This document shows, in pieces, positions 1 through 8,401 of a DNA stretch of 26,282 nucleotides. This DNA comes from JBKHJZ01 sp046537875 (lineage in GTDB: Bacteria; Actinomycetota; Acidimicrobiia; Acidimicrobiales; VFJN01). The DNA lies in contig JBKHJZ010000029.1 in the NCBI GenBank assembly GCA_046537875.1, positions 1 to 26,282 on the forward strand. The letters are read 5' to 3'. The notes under the pieces are model-generated. The model searched no databases. It was given only the letters and a program-made list of their open reading frames with translations, and was not told the origin of the DNA. Position numbers and translations under genes: made by a program. Position 1 is the first letter of the stretch, and the number at the start of each line of letters is the position of its first letter.

Positions 1-87
1 CTCGGGCGCGTGCCGCTGCAGCTCGTCCACACCACGGGCACCGCCGTCGTGCTGGTGCCGGCCGAGGAGGGGGCGCGGTCCGGGTGA
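1..87 (+). CDS. C-terminal end of an unidentified protein (partial)
   Basis: An open frame enters at base 1 and ends at the TGA at 85-87, giving a 28-residue C-terminus rich in Val, Leu and Ala that ends EEGARSG. Its stop overlaps the GTG start of the SagB-like gene (GTGA, 84-87), so the two are almost certainly co-transcribed and translationally coupled. Too little remains to assign a family. If the next gene serves a TOMM-like modification pathway, this could be a partner enzyme or transporter, but nothing in the fragment shows that. Confidence 0.6.
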   Translation, partial: LGRVPLQLVHTTGTAVVLVPAEEGARSG

Positions 88-1655
88 CGGTCGCCGACGG
101 TCGCGAGGTCGCTCGGCGGTTCCACGAGGCCACGAAGCACACGGTCGAGAGCGTGCGGGCCGGCGGCCGCTTCCTGGACCTGGCCAACATGCCGCTGCCG
201 TTGAAGCACTACCCGGACCTCGAGCCGGTCCCGCTCCCGGTGGAGCTGCCGGAGCGGCAGGTGCCGGCCGTGGAGGCGCTCGCCGGCCGGGTGGACGGTG
301 GGGCGCCCCGCCTGGACCTCGGCGAGCTCGCCCGCATCCTGTTCTTCGCCGCCGGGGTGACCCGCCGGGCGCGCATGGCCGGTGCCCGGCCGATCTTCTT
401 CCGGGCGGCGGCGTCGGCCGGCGCGCTCTACCCGGTCGAGGTCTACGTCGTCGCCGGAGATGTGCGGGATCTGCCGCCCGGTACCTACCACCTTGATCCC
501 GTCGAGTTCGCGCTGCGGCGGCTGCGCGACGGCGACCACCGGCCCTGGCTCGCGCGCGCCGCCGCCGACCGGGTCATCGGCGGGGCACCCGCGACGCTCG
601 TCCTCACGGGGATCCCGTGGCGGACCACCTGGAAGTACGGCGAGCGCGGGTACCGGCACCTGTTCTGGGACGCGGGCGCCGTGATCGCCAACCTGCTGGC
701 GGTCGCCGACGCCGCCGGGATCCCCACGCGGGTGCTGAGCGCTTTCGTCGACGACGACGTGTCACACCTGCTGGCCGTCGGCGCGGACCGCGGCACGGCC
801 ACCGGCCCCGAGGAGTACCCGCTCGCCGTCGTCCCGCTGGCCGGCGGTCCGGGCGGTGGCGCCCCGCCGGGTGTGGTCCCGCAGCCGCCGGCCGTGGACC
901 ACCGCGTCCACCCGCTGTCGAGGGCGCCGCAGCGCCACGAGGCGATCGCCGAGGTGCACCGGGCGGGTGTGCTCGATCACCCCGGCGACGTCGAGCACTG
1001 GCGCGAGGCGGTCGCCGCCCTCGGCACACCCGCGACCGCCGGCGTGGGGGCACGGCCGCCGGGCCGCGGGACCGTCGAGGACGTCATCGTGCGGCGCGGC
1101 TCCACCCGGCGGTACGCACGGGAGCCGGTCGGGGAGCAGGCGCTTCGCTGGGGGCTCGCCGTGGCGTCCCGTCCCGTGCCCGGTGACCTCGCCGGGTGGG
1201 ACCGCACGCTGCTCGACCACCTCGTCGCGGTCCACGCCGTCACGGGCGTCGCGCCCGGGACCTACCGCTGGGCGGGCGGCGACCTCGACCTGATCGAGCG
1301 GGGGGACGTCCGCCGGGAGGTGGAGCACCTCTGCCTCGACCAGCCGCTCGGGGGCGACTGCGCCTTCGCCGCCTTCCACTGCGCGGGCCTCGGACACCTG
1401 CTGGAACGGTCCGGCGCCCGCGGCTACCGCTCCGCCCTGCTCGAGGCGGGCATCGCGATGGGACGCCTCCAGCTGGCGGCGTACGCCCTCGGACACGGGG
1501 CCAGCGGGATCACGTTCTACGACGACGAGGTCTCGAAGTTCCTCCGGACCGGGGCATCGCCGATGCTGGTCACCACGGTGGGCGTGCCCGCGTACCGGGC
1601 GCGGCCGGGTCGGCGCCCGGCCGAGATGGAGCGGGTGCGGGTGGAGCTGGCCTGA
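84..1655 (+). CDS. SagB/ThcOx-type dehydrogenase with two nitroreductase domains
   Basis: This 523-residue protein looks like a SagB-family FMN-dependent dehydrogenase. In characterised TOMM clusters such enzymes oxidise azolines to azoles on ribosomal peptides; many homologues stand alone with unknown substrates. The N-terminus has the family-typical HEATKHT and LDLANMPLPLKHYP segments (about residues 14-44). A first nitroreductase-like domain spans about 75-255 and includes SAGALYPVEVYVVAG (111-125) and GTYHLDP (133-139). A Pro/Gly-rich linker (about 253-275) leads to a second domain at about 330-505, opening with VRRGSTRRYAREPV, a typical FMN-site start, and containing a second GTYRW (392-396). 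It begins at a GTG overlapping the previous stop. No cyclodehydratase, YcaO or precursor peptide is visible downstream, so any partner must lie to the left. Cofactor and family are fairly sure; the substrate is unknown. Confidence 0.85.
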   Translation: MTVADGREVARRFHEATKHTVESVRAGGRFLDLANMPLPLKHYPDLEPVPLPVELPERQVPAVEALAGRVDGGAPRLDLGELARILFFAAGVTRRARMAGARPIFFRAAASAGALYPVEVYVVAGDVRDLPPGTYHLDPVEFALRRLRDGDHRPWLARAAADRVIGGAPATLVLTGIPWRTTWKYGERGYRHLFWDAGAVIANLLAVADAAGIPTRVLSAFVDDDVSHLLAVGADRGTATGPEEYPLAVVPLAGGPGGGAPPGVVPQPPAVDHRVHPLSRAPQRHEAIAEVHRAGVLDHPGDVEHWREAVAALGTPATAGVGARPPGRGTVEDVIVRRGSTRRYAREPVGEQALRWGLAVASRPVPGDLAGWDRTLLDHLVAVHAVTGVAPGTYRWAGGDLDLIERGDVRREVEHLCLDQPLGGDCAFAAFHCAGLGHLLERSGARGYRSALLEAGIAMGRLQLAAYALGHGASGITFYDDEVSKFLRTGASPMLVTTVGVPAYRARPGRRPAEMERVRVELA

Positions 1656-1666
1656 GCACGTCCGTC

Positions 1667-1687
1667 GCGCCCGGTGCGACCGGGCGC
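1667..1687 (+). terminator. GC-rich hairpin after the SagB-like gene
   Basis: A perfect 8-bp inverted repeat, GCGCCCGG-TGCGA-CCGGGCGC, lies 11 bases after the stop codon of the SagB-like gene. Stem strength and position suit an intrinsic terminator or 3'-end stabiliser. There is no T-tract, which is common for terminators in high-GC actinobacteria. Confidence 0.55.
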
Positions 1688-1749
1688 AGCGCGGTGCCGA
1701 TCGGGTCGCCGACGGGACCGTGCGTCGCCCGGCGGCCCGGCGGGTGCTC

Positions 1750-1778
1750 TTCCGGGTCGGCAGGATCGGCCCTAGCAT
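1750..1778 (+). promoter_or_regulatory. Candidate promoter of the proteasome activator gene
   Basis: TAGCAT at 1773-1778 fits the actinobacterial -10 pattern TANNNT, and TTCCGG at 1750-1755 is a weak -35 candidate at 17-bp spacing. It lies between the upstream hairpin and the ribosome binding site AGGAGG (1805-1810) of the next gene. This is inferred from pattern and position only. Confidence 0.35.
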
Positions 1779-1818
1779 CGGCCGGGCGCGCCCGCGACCC
1801 CCACAGGAGGCGGCAACC

Positions 1819-2265
1819 GTGACCGACGCCAGCCCGACGCCACAACCGCGCCCGGACGACGTGCAGACCCCGGCCCAGGGGTCCCAGAGCGCCGTGACCG
1901 ACGCGGGTGAGCTGATACGGATCGGCTCGATGCTGCGCGCGCTGATCGACGAGGTGCGCGAGGTGAGCCTCGACGAGCCGGGGCGCGAGCGGCTGCGCTC
2001 GATCCACGACCGGGCCATCGGGGCCATCAAGGAGGTGGTCTCGCCCGACCTGGCCGACGAGCTCGACGAGCTGACGCTGCCCCTGGGAGCGGACACGCCG
2101 AGCGGCCCCGAACTGCGGATCGCGCAGGCCCAGTTGGCCGGATGGCTCGACGGCGTGTTCCGCGGGATCCAGGCGGCGATGTTCAGCCAGAGCGTGCGGC
2201 AGCAGGCCCAGGGACAGCCGGCGCAGGAGACGAGCGAGTCGCCCATGCCGGGCCGCTACCTCTGA
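1819..2265 (+). CDS. bpa: Bacterial proteasome activator (Bpa/PafE family)
   Basis: This 148-residue protein matches the Bpa/PafE (DUF2587) family, whose members form ring-shaped ATP-independent activators that dock on the 20S proteasome and open its gate. The chosen start is GTG 1819, preceded by AGGAGG (1805-1810) at 8-base spacing; longer in-frame starts lack a comparable site. After a Pro/Gln-rich disordered N-terminus (about 1-28), the core reads GELIRIGSMLRALIDEVREV, followed by helices with RLRSIHDRAIGAIKEVVSPDL and AQLAGWLDGVFRGIQAAMF, the four-helix-bundle signature. The protein ends in GRYL. Mycobacterial Bpa ends in GQYL, whose penultimate Tyr inserts into proteasome pockets, so the docking tail is conserved apart from Q to R. 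No proteasome, pup or mpa genes are in view. The gene converges on the ATPase gene with only two bases between stops. Confidence 0.9.
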   Translation: MTDASPTPQPRPDDVQTPAQGSQSAVTDAGELIRIGSMLRALIDEVREVSLDEPGRERLRSIHDRAIGAIKEVVSPDLADELDELTLPLGADTPSGPELRIAQAQLAGWLDGVFRGIQAAMFSQSVRQQAQGQPAQETSESPMPGRYL

Positions 2266-2267
2266 TC

Positions 2268-5108
2268 TCACTTGGTACCGGCCGGCGAGCTCCCGCCGGT
2301 CGTCACCTGCCGGGGGCGGAGGCGCTTGTGCGCCTCGTTCACAACGATGGCGGTGAGCCCGACGGCGATCGCGAGCGCCCACGACCCCCCGGGAAGGGGC
2401 TCGAGCCTGAGGAGATCTTGGGTCCACGGCAGGTACATCGCCGCAATGTGGATGCCGAGCGACCCGAGGACACCGAGCAGCAGCACCTTGTTGCCGAGCG
2501 GGCTCTTGCGGAAGACCGAGACGTCCTGGCTGCGCGAGTTGAACACGTGGACCGCCTGGAACAGCACGAGCGTCGTGAGCGCGGCGGTGCGGGCGAGGGC
2601 GAGACCGTCCTCTCGCACGTCCCACTGCCAGTAGAAGACGGCGAAGGTCCCGGTGGCCAGCCACAGTCCGACCACGACGAGGCGCTCGAGCAGTCGCCGG
2701 TCGAGCACGCCCTCGCTCTTCGGGCGCGGTGGCCGGCGGAAGAGCGCACGCTCGCCGGGCTCGAAGGCGAGCGCGACGTCGGCGATGCCGTTGGTCACCA
2801 CGTTGAGCCACAGGATCTGCGCGGGCAGCAGGGGGAGGGGCCAGTCGAGGCCGAGCGCCGTGACGATCAGAAGCACCTCGGCCACACCGGTGCTGAGCAG
2901 GAAGAAGGTGGCCATGCGGATGTTGCGGAAGGCCGTGCGCCCCTCCTCCATGGCGGCGTAGACGCTTGCGAAGTCGTCGTCGGTGATGACCATCTCGCTG
3001 GCTTCCTTGGCGACATCCGTCCCGCTGCCCATGGCGGCACCAAGGTGCGCGGACTGCAGCGCAGGTGCGTCGTTCACGCCGTCGCCGGTGACCGCCACGA
3101 TCTCGTCCGAGGCCCGGAGGCGCTCGACGATGCGCAGCTTCTGGCCGGGAGCCACCCGGGCGAAGACGTTCACCTGTCCGAGCACCTCGTCGAGCCGCTC
3201 GTCGGGCATGTCGGCGATCTCCTGGCCCGTGCACACCGTGGGTGTCTCGCGGCCGTCGCCGTGGGGCTCGGCGACGGCCGTGCCTGCGCCGTCGAGCGGT
3301 GTCCGGCCCGCGGAACGGTCGACGTGCACCTGGCGTCCGATGGCGGCGGCGGTGGTCGCGTGGTCGCCGGTGACCATGATCACCCGGATCCCGGCCTCGT
3401 GGCAGCGGTCGACGGCCCCGACCGCCGTGGGACGAGGTGGGTCGACGAGGCCCTGCATGCCGACGAGGACGAGCCCTGTCGGGTCCTCGCCCCGCACGCT
3501 GCGAGCGGCCCGGTCCCCCCGCCCGACTGCCATCGCCAGCACCCGCAACCCCTCGGCCGCCAGCGCCTCGCTGGCCTCGACGGCTTCGTCACCGTCGAGG
3601 GGCGCGTCACCGCCGTCGGACGTGCGCCTGCGGTCGCACATCTCGACCACCCGCTCGGGTGCCCCCTTGACCAGGACCAGCGGGCCGTCGCCTTCCTCGC
3701 GGGGCACCTCGTGGACGGTGGCCATGAACCGCTGCTCGGTGCGAAACGGCACCCTGTCTCGCTCGGGGTAGCGGCGCGTCAGCTCGGCGCGGTCCATGCC
3801 CGCACGTCGAGCCGCGTCGACCAACGCCACCTCCATCGGATCACCGGACGGCTCCGATGGGTGCTGCCCGTCGCCGCCACCGTCGCCGGCGGGCGTCGCG
3901 CCGTTGCACAGCAGACCGACCAGCAGTGTGTCGCGCAGCGGGAGCACGTCGTCGACGTCCACCTCCAGCCCGTCCCGCCGCAGGCGACGGTTGTCATCAC
4001 CGCCGTTCCGACCCCGATCGAGGTCGAACCGCTCGAAACCCCCGAGGACCGAGCGCACGGTCATGCGGTTCTCCGTGAGGGTGCCGGTCTTGTCGGAGAT
4101 GATCGTCGAGCAGCTGCCCAGCGTGTCGACCGCCGCCAGCTTGCGGATCAGCACATTCCGGCGGGCCATGCGGTTCACTCCGATCGCCAAGGCGACGGTG
4201 ACCACAACGGGGAGCCCCTCCGGGATCGCGGACACCGCCAGCGCCACCGCCAGCAGCAGCATCTCGGTCACGGCACGGCCGAGCAGGAGGCCGACGCCGA
4301 ACGCCACGGCTGCGACACCGAGGATCGCGGCCGTGACCCACCTGGCCAGCCGGTCGATGCGCATCTCCAGGGGCGTCTCGGTGGTGCGCGCCTCCTCGAC
4401 CTGCTCGGAGATCCGCCCCATCTCCGACCCGAGGCCGGTCGCGACGACGACGCCCTCGCCCTCGCCGCTCGTGACGGCCGTGCCCATGAACGCCATGTTC
4501 CGCTGATCGGCCGGGGGGAGATTCGGCTCATCGATGGCGGCGAGCTCCTTGCCGGCGGGGACCGACTCGCCGGTGAGGGCCGACTCGTCGATCCGCAGTC
4601 CCCGGCTCCCCAGCAGCCGGACGTCGGCGGGCACCACCGCGCCCTGGTTCAGCACCACGATGTCGCCCGGCACGACCTCCTCGGCGTCGATCTCCTGGTC
4701 GCGGCCGGCGCGCCGCACCTGCGCGGTCGGCGACACCATCTCCATCAGCGACTGCACCGCGGTCTGGGCCCGGTACTCCTGGGCGAAGCCGATGCTGCCG
4801 TTCACCACGAGGACGACCGCAACGACGATCGCGTCGGCGTAGTTCCCGATGGCGAGGGTCACGACCAGCGCGCCGAGCAGCACGTAGATCAACGGGCTCG
4901 TGAACTGGTCGAGCAGCACCCGCCATGCGCTGACCGGCTCCTGCTCACGCAGGCGGTTGGGACCGTGCTCGTGCTGTCGGCGCCGCACCTCGGCCGCGTC
5001 GAGCCCCGACCGGTCGCCCGCGACCCGGTCGAGCACCTCGTCGGCGGTCAGCCGGTAGGGGACCGTGCGGTCGCCGCCGTGGCCGTCATGAAGTCGCTCG
5101 GGGGTCAT
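2268..5108 (-). CDS. P-type cation-transporting ATPase (P2-type, Ca-ATPase-like)
   Basis: This 946-residue membrane pump resembles PacL/SERCA-type P2 ATPases. It has a cation-ATPase N domain (about 15-85), actuator TGES (179-182), M4 PEGLP (296-300), phosphorylation site DKTGTLTEN with D339, nucleotide-domain KGAPE (481-485), MVTGDH (578-583), hinge TGDGVNDAPAL (674-684) and a C-terminal membrane domain. The N domain has a Gly/Asp-rich loop (about 405-422), and an insertion sits after MVTGDH (about 598-628). ATG 5108 is chosen because the conserved region begins soon after it; the frame is open to 5267, but that extension is low-complexity Pro/Arg/Gly. In M5 the SERCA Asn768 position reads Gly741 (Glu744 is kept), and in M6 the segment is NVVTNG, so the SERCA Asp800 position is Asn773. 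The transported ion is therefore uncertain. It diverges from the GAPDH gene. Confidence 0.9.
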   Translation of the reverse strand: MTPERLHDGHGGDRTVPYRLTADEVLDRVAGDRSGLDAAEVRRRQHEHGPNRLREQEPVSAWRVLLDQFTSPLIYVLLGALVVTLAIGNYADAIVVAVVLVVNGSIGFAQEYRAQTAVQSLMEMVSPTAQVRRAGRDQEIDAEEVVPGDIVVLNQGAVVPADVRLLGSRGLRIDESALTGESVPAGKELAAIDEPNLPPADQRNMAFMGTAVTSGEGEGVVVATGLGSEMGRISEQVEEARTTETPLEMRIDRLARWVTAAILGVAAVAFGVGLLLGRAVTEMLLLAVALAVSAIPEGLPVVVTVALAIGVNRMARRNVLIRKLAAVDTLGSCSTIISDKTGTLTENRMTVRSVLGGFERFDLDRGRNGGDDNRRLRRDGLEVDVDDVLPLRDTLLVGLLCNGATPAGDGGGDGQHPSEPSGDPMEVALVDAARRAGMDRAELTRRYPERDRVPFRTEQRFMATVHEVPREEGDGPLVLVKGAPERVVEMCDRRRTSDGGDAPLDGDEAVEASEALAAEGLRVLAMAVGRGDRAARSVRGEDPTGLVLVGMQGLVDPPRPTAVGAVDRCHEAGIRVIMVTGDHATTAAAIGRQVHVDRSAGRTPLDGAGTAVAEPHGDGRETPTVCTGQEIADMPDERLDEVLGQVNVFARVAPGQKLRIVERLRASDEIVAVTGDGVNDAPALQSAHLGAAMGSGTDVAKEASEMVITDDDFASVYAAMEEGRTAFRNIRMATFFLLSTGVAEVLLIVTALGLDWPLPLLPAQILWLNVVTNGIADVALAFEPGERALFRRPPRPKSEGVLDRRLLERLVVVGLWLATGTFAVFYWQWDVREDGLALARTAALTTLVLFQAVHVFNSRSQDVSVFRKSPLGNKVLLLGVLGSLGIHIAAMYLPWTQDLLRLEPLPGGSWALAIAVGLTAIVVNEAHKRLRPRQVTTGGSSPAGTK

Positions 5109-5112
5109 CGCA

Positions 5113-5129
5113 CCCCCGGCGATCGGGGG
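5113..5129 (-). repeat. Inverted repeat over the ATPase ribosome-binding region
   Basis: CCCCCG-GCGAT-CGGGGG is a perfect 6-bp stem with a 5-base loop, ending four bases before the ATPase start codon at 5108. On the minus-strand transcript the GGGGG arm is the only purine-rich tract near the start, so folding could limit initiation. In such GC-rich DNA a short stem can also arise by chance. The rest of the divergent gap (5130-5240) shows no clear promoter. Confidence 0.35.
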
Positions 5130-5257
5130 CCGGCGTGATCCGGGCTCGCCGGCGGGGCCTCGACCGGTGACCTCGCGGCCGGAGCGTGCTGCCGGACCGG
5201 GTGGGTTCCCGTGTCGCAGGTCGGGTAGGTGACGCGCGGGACGGAAGGGAGGATGCC

Positions 5258-6277
5258 ATGGTTGCACGAGTCGCGATCAACGGTCTCGGACGGATCGGCC
5301 GGGCCACGCTGAAGTCGGTGCTCGAGGAGCCGGCGCTCGAGGTGGTGGCGGTCAACGATGTGGCGCCTGCCGACAACCTGGCCTACCTGCTTCACTACGA
5401 CACCGCCTACGGTCGGTTCGGCGAGCGCGTGGTCGCACGGGACTCCACGCTCTCCCTGGGTACCCGCACGATCACGGTCGTGAACGAGGAGGACCCTGGC
5501 CGGCTGCCCTGGCGCGACCTCGAGGTGGACTTGGTGTTCGAGTGCACCGGCGCCTTCCGCAGGGAGCAGGACGTGCGCAGGCACCTGGATGCGGGAGCGC
5601 GCCGGGTGATCCTGTCGGCGCCGCCGAAGGACGACCTGACCACCGTGGTCTACGGCGTCAACCACGACGAGGGCACGGGCGCCGAGGTCGTGTCCTGCGC
5701 CAGTTGCACCACCAACTGCATCGCCACGGTGATGGAGGTGATGGATCGCCGCCTCGGGGTGCAGAAGGCGACCATGACGACCGTCCACGCCTACACGTCG
5801 AGCCAGGAGCTCGTGGACGGGCCCGCCGGCAAGTGGCGCCGCGGCCGGGCGGCGGCCGCCAACATCGTGCCGACGACCACCGGGGCGGCCGGTGCCACCG
5901 CCCGCACCGTCCCTGCGGTGGCGGGGCGGTTCGACGGCGTGGCGCTGCGCGTGCCGGTGGCGGTCGGCTCGATCGCCGACATCGTGTGCCTCACCGGCCG
6001 GGAGACGACCGTCGACGAGATCAACGACATCTTCCGTGAGGAGGCGGCCGGCGATCGCTACCGGGACGTCCTGGGCGTGACCGAGGAGCCGATCGTGTCG
6101 TCGGACGTCATCGCCGACCCCCGTGCCTCGGTGGTCGATCTCACGATGACCGGCGTGACCGCGGGCGACCTCGTGAAGGTCATGGCGTGGTACGACAACG
6201 AGTGGGGCTATGCGCAGCAGATGGTCCGGCACGCACTTGCGATGGTTGGGGAGCCGGTGGCCTCCGGTCGCGCCTGA
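5258..6277 (+). CDS. gap: Type I glyceraldehyde-3-phosphate dehydrogenase
   Basis: This 339-residue enzyme oxidises glyceraldehyde-3-phosphate to 1,3-bisphosphoglycerate with a nicotinamide cofactor. The start is ATG 5258 behind GGGAGGA (5247-5253). The Rossmann segment INGLGRIGR (7-15) is followed by AVNDVA, where Asp34 is the residue associated with NAD preference; DGP (187-189) also fits an NAD enzyme. The catalytic Cys150 lies in SCASCTTNC and the partner His177 in TTVHAYT; WYDNEWGY is present near the C-terminus. The stretch after IVPTTTGAA reads GATARTV rather than the common KAVGLV form, and the segment GVTAGDLVKVMAWYDNEW belongs to a divergent GAPDH subgroup. It is not flanked by phosphoglycerate kinase or triosephosphate isomerase, its usual neighbours, so this may be a second, specialised copy. 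It lies 42 bases upstream of the ligase gene, probably in one transcript. Confidence 0.93.
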   Translation: MVARVAINGLGRIGRATLKSVLEEPALEVVAVNDVAPADNLAYLLHYDTAYGRFGERVVARDSTLSLGTRTITVVNEEDPGRLPWRDLEVDLVFECTGAFRREQDVRRHLDAGARRVILSAPPKDDLTTVVYGVNHDEGTGAEVVSCASCTTNCIATVMEVMDRRLGVQKATMTTVHAYTSSQELVDGPAGKWRRGRAAAANIVPTTTGAAGATARTVPAVAGRFDGVALRVPVAVGSIADIVCLTGRETTVDEINDIFREEAAGDRYRDVLGVTEEPIVSSDVIADPRASVVDLTMTGVTAGDLVKVMAWYDNEWGYAQQMVRHALAMVGEPVASGRA

Positions 6278-6319
6278 CGGGCGTCGGAACCCCGCGCCCA
6301 CCACGCCGAGCGACGGCCG

Positions 6320-8383
6320 ATGACCGTCGTCGAGGTTCCCACCGAGGCGGAGATCCGCCGTCTCTCCGAGGAGCGGGCACGCGACCTCGCGGCCGAGCTG
6401 CGGGCCGAGGTCCGCCGGCACGACCACCTCTACTACGTGGAGGGTCGTCCGGAGATCTCCGACGAGGAGTACGACCGCCTCTTCGCCGCGCTGGAGGCCG
6501 TGGAGGAGCGGTTCCCCGATCTCGTGACGCCGGACTCGCCCACCCAGCGGGTGGGTGCGCCACCGCGCGACGAGCTCCCCGAAGTCGAGCACACCGCGCG
6601 GATGCTGAGCCTCCGGTCGACCCGCGAGCGGTCGACCGTGCGGCGCTTCCTCGACACCGTGGCCGCCGCGGCCGGCGAGCGGGTGCGCTACCTGTTCGAG
6701 CCGAAGCTCGACGGGCTCTCGGTGGAGCTGGTCTACACCGGGGGCCTGCTCGACCGGGCGGCGACCCGGGGCAACGGGGAGACGGGCGAGGGCGTCACGC
6801 CGAACGTGCGCACGATCCCCTCCGTCCCGCTGCACCTGCGGGAGGACGGCCGTGAGGCTCCGTCGCTCCTCGCCGTGCGGGGCGAGGTGATGATGTTCCT
6901 CACCGCGTTCCAGGACCTGAACCGGCGCCTGGCGGAGCGGGGCAGCGAGCCGTTCGCCAACCCCCGCAATGCGGCGGCCGGCTCGCTGCGCCAGCTCGAT
7001 CCCGGGATCACCGCCGAGCGGCACCTCGCCTTCGTCGCCTACGAGGTTCTCGCCGCCGAGGGCGTGGACCTCGCGACCGACACCGACGCGCTCGAGGCGC
7101 TGCGCCACTGGGGCTTCCGGCTGCCCGACGGCATCGGCTCCGGGCGGGACATGGACGACGTCGAGGCCTACCACCGGGACTGGGCCGACCGCCGCGACGC
7201 GCTCGACTACGAGATCGACGGGGTGGTCGTCAAGGTCGACGACGTCGCGCTGCGCCGGCGCCTCGGCGCCACCGCGAGGCACCCCCGGTGGGCCATCGGC
7301 TACAAGTTCGAGGCCCGCAAGGAGGTCACCCGGGTCGAGGACATCGTGGTGAGCGTGGGGCGGAGCGGGGTCCTCACCCCGGTCGCCCTGATGCGGCCCG
7401 TCGACGTGGGCGGCGTCACGGTGTCCCGAGCCACGCTCCACAACCGGGAGGAGGTGCGGCGCAAGGACGTGCGGGTGGGCGACCGGGTCCGGATCCAGCG
7501 GGCGGGCGACGTGATCCCGGAGGTGGTCGAGCGGCTCGACGAGCCGGGCCGGCGACGGCAGCCGGCGTTCGAGATGCCCGCCGAGTGCCCGTCGTGCGGC
7601 ACCCCCGTGGTGGTGGAAGGGCCGATCACCAGGTGCCCGAACCGGTTCGGCTGCCCCGCGCAGCTCAAGGGGCGCATCCACCACCTGGCCTCGGCCGACG
7701 CCTTCGACATCGACGGCCTGGGCGAGCGGACGGCCGCCCAACTGGTGAACAGGGGACTGGTGCGGCAGCTCCCCGACATCTTCCGGCTCGAGGCCGGTGA
7801 CGTCGCGGGCCTGGAGGGTTTCGCGGCACGCTCGGCTCGGCAGCTCGTCGAAAACATCCGGCGCAGCCGGCGGGTCCCCCTCCACCGCCTGCTCCACGGG
7901 CTCGGGATCCCGCAGGTGGGCCAGACCCTGGCCCGCGACCTGGCCGAGCAGCTCCGCACGCTGGAGGCGGTCCGCTCCGCCGACCGGGACCGGCTCGCCC
8001 AGGTGCGGGGCGTCGGCCCGAAGACGGCCGAGGCCATCCGCGCCTTCTTCGAGGACCGGCGGAACCAGCGCACCATCGACGCGCTTCTCGACGCAGGCGT
8101 GCGCGCGGTCGGGGAGGCGCCGCCGGAGGAGAAGCCCCTCGGCGGTGTGAGGTTCGTGTTCACCGGCAGCCTCCGGCGGTTCACGCGCGACGAGGCGGAG
8201 GGCCTCGTGGAGTCGCTGGGCGCCCGGGCGACGTCGTCGGTGAGCTCGGAGACCGACTACGTGGTGGTGGGGGAGGGGCCGGGCCGGAAGGCCGACGCCG
8301 CACGCGAGCTCGGCGTGACCACGCTCACCGAGGACGAGTTCGCGGCGCTGGTTCGGAAGGCGGGTGCCGACGCCGGCGACTGA
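6320..8383 (+). CDS. ligA: NAD-dependent DNA ligase LigA-type
   Basis: This 687-residue protein has the complete LigA layout: an N-terminal Ia domain (about 20-85) with HDHLYYVEGRPEISDEEYD; an adenylation domain with the nucleotide-attaching Lys129 in KLDG; VVVKVDD (Lys305) and AIGYKF (Lys329); an OB fold (about 335-410); a four-Cys zinc finger (C423, C426, C439, C445); helix-hairpin-helix repeats (about 460-600); and a C-terminal BRCT domain (about 608-680). It seals nicks using NAD. Several conserved positions differ from canonical LigA: the stretch after MLSL reads RSTRERSTVRRF instead of a DNAFS-like segment, TRGDG reads TRGNG, and GRTG reads GRSG. It is therefore plausibly an accessory paralogue. 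The start ATG 6320 lacks a clear Shine-Dalgarno sequence. It converges on the PEP synthase gene with 18 bases between. Confidence 0.92.
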   Translation: MTVVEVPTEAEIRRLSEERARDLAAELRAEVRRHDHLYYVEGRPEISDEEYDRLFAALEAVEERFPDLVTPDSPTQRVGAPPRDELPEVEHTARMLSLRSTRERSTVRRFLDTVAAAAGERVRYLFEPKLDGLSVELVYTGGLLDRAATRGNGETGEGVTPNVRTIPSVPLHLREDGREAPSLLAVRGEVMMFLTAFQDLNRRLAERGSEPFANPRNAAAGSLRQLDPGITAERHLAFVAYEVLAAEGVDLATDTDALEALRHWGFRLPDGIGSGRDMDDVEAYHRDWADRRDALDYEIDGVVVKVDDVALRRRLGATARHPRWAIGYKFEARKEVTRVEDIVVSVGRSGVLTPVALMRPVDVGGVTVSRATLHNREEVRRKDVRVGDRVRIQRAGDVIPEVVERLDEPGRRRQPAFEMPAECPSCGTPVVVEGPITRCPNRFGCPAQLKGRIHHLASADAFDIDGLGERTAAQLVNRGLVRQLPDIFRLEAGDVAGLEGFAARSARQLVENIRRSRRVPLHRLLHGLGIPQVGQTLARDLAEQLRTLEAVRSADRDRLAQVRGVGPKTAEAIRAFFEDRRNQRTIDALLDAGVRAVGEAPPEEKPLGGVRFVFTGSLRRFTRDEAEGLVESLGARATSSVSSETDYVVVGEGPGRKADAARELGVTTLTEDEFAALVRKAGADAGD

Positions 8384-8401
8384 CGACCGCCGACCCCGGG
8401 C

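Noticed and set aside
2142..5138. 998-residue open frame on the plus strand
   Set aside because: Antisense shadow of the P-type ATPase gene; low-complexity product without recognisable motifs.
5109..5267. 53-residue N-terminal extension of the P-type ATPase
   Set aside because: Pro/Arg/Gly-rich, not family-like, and it would overlap the GAPDH start. ATG 5108 is a better start.
5105..7897. 930-residue open frame on the minus strand
   Set aside because: Antisense to GAPDH and the DNA ligase, both clearly real; no domain is seen in the product.
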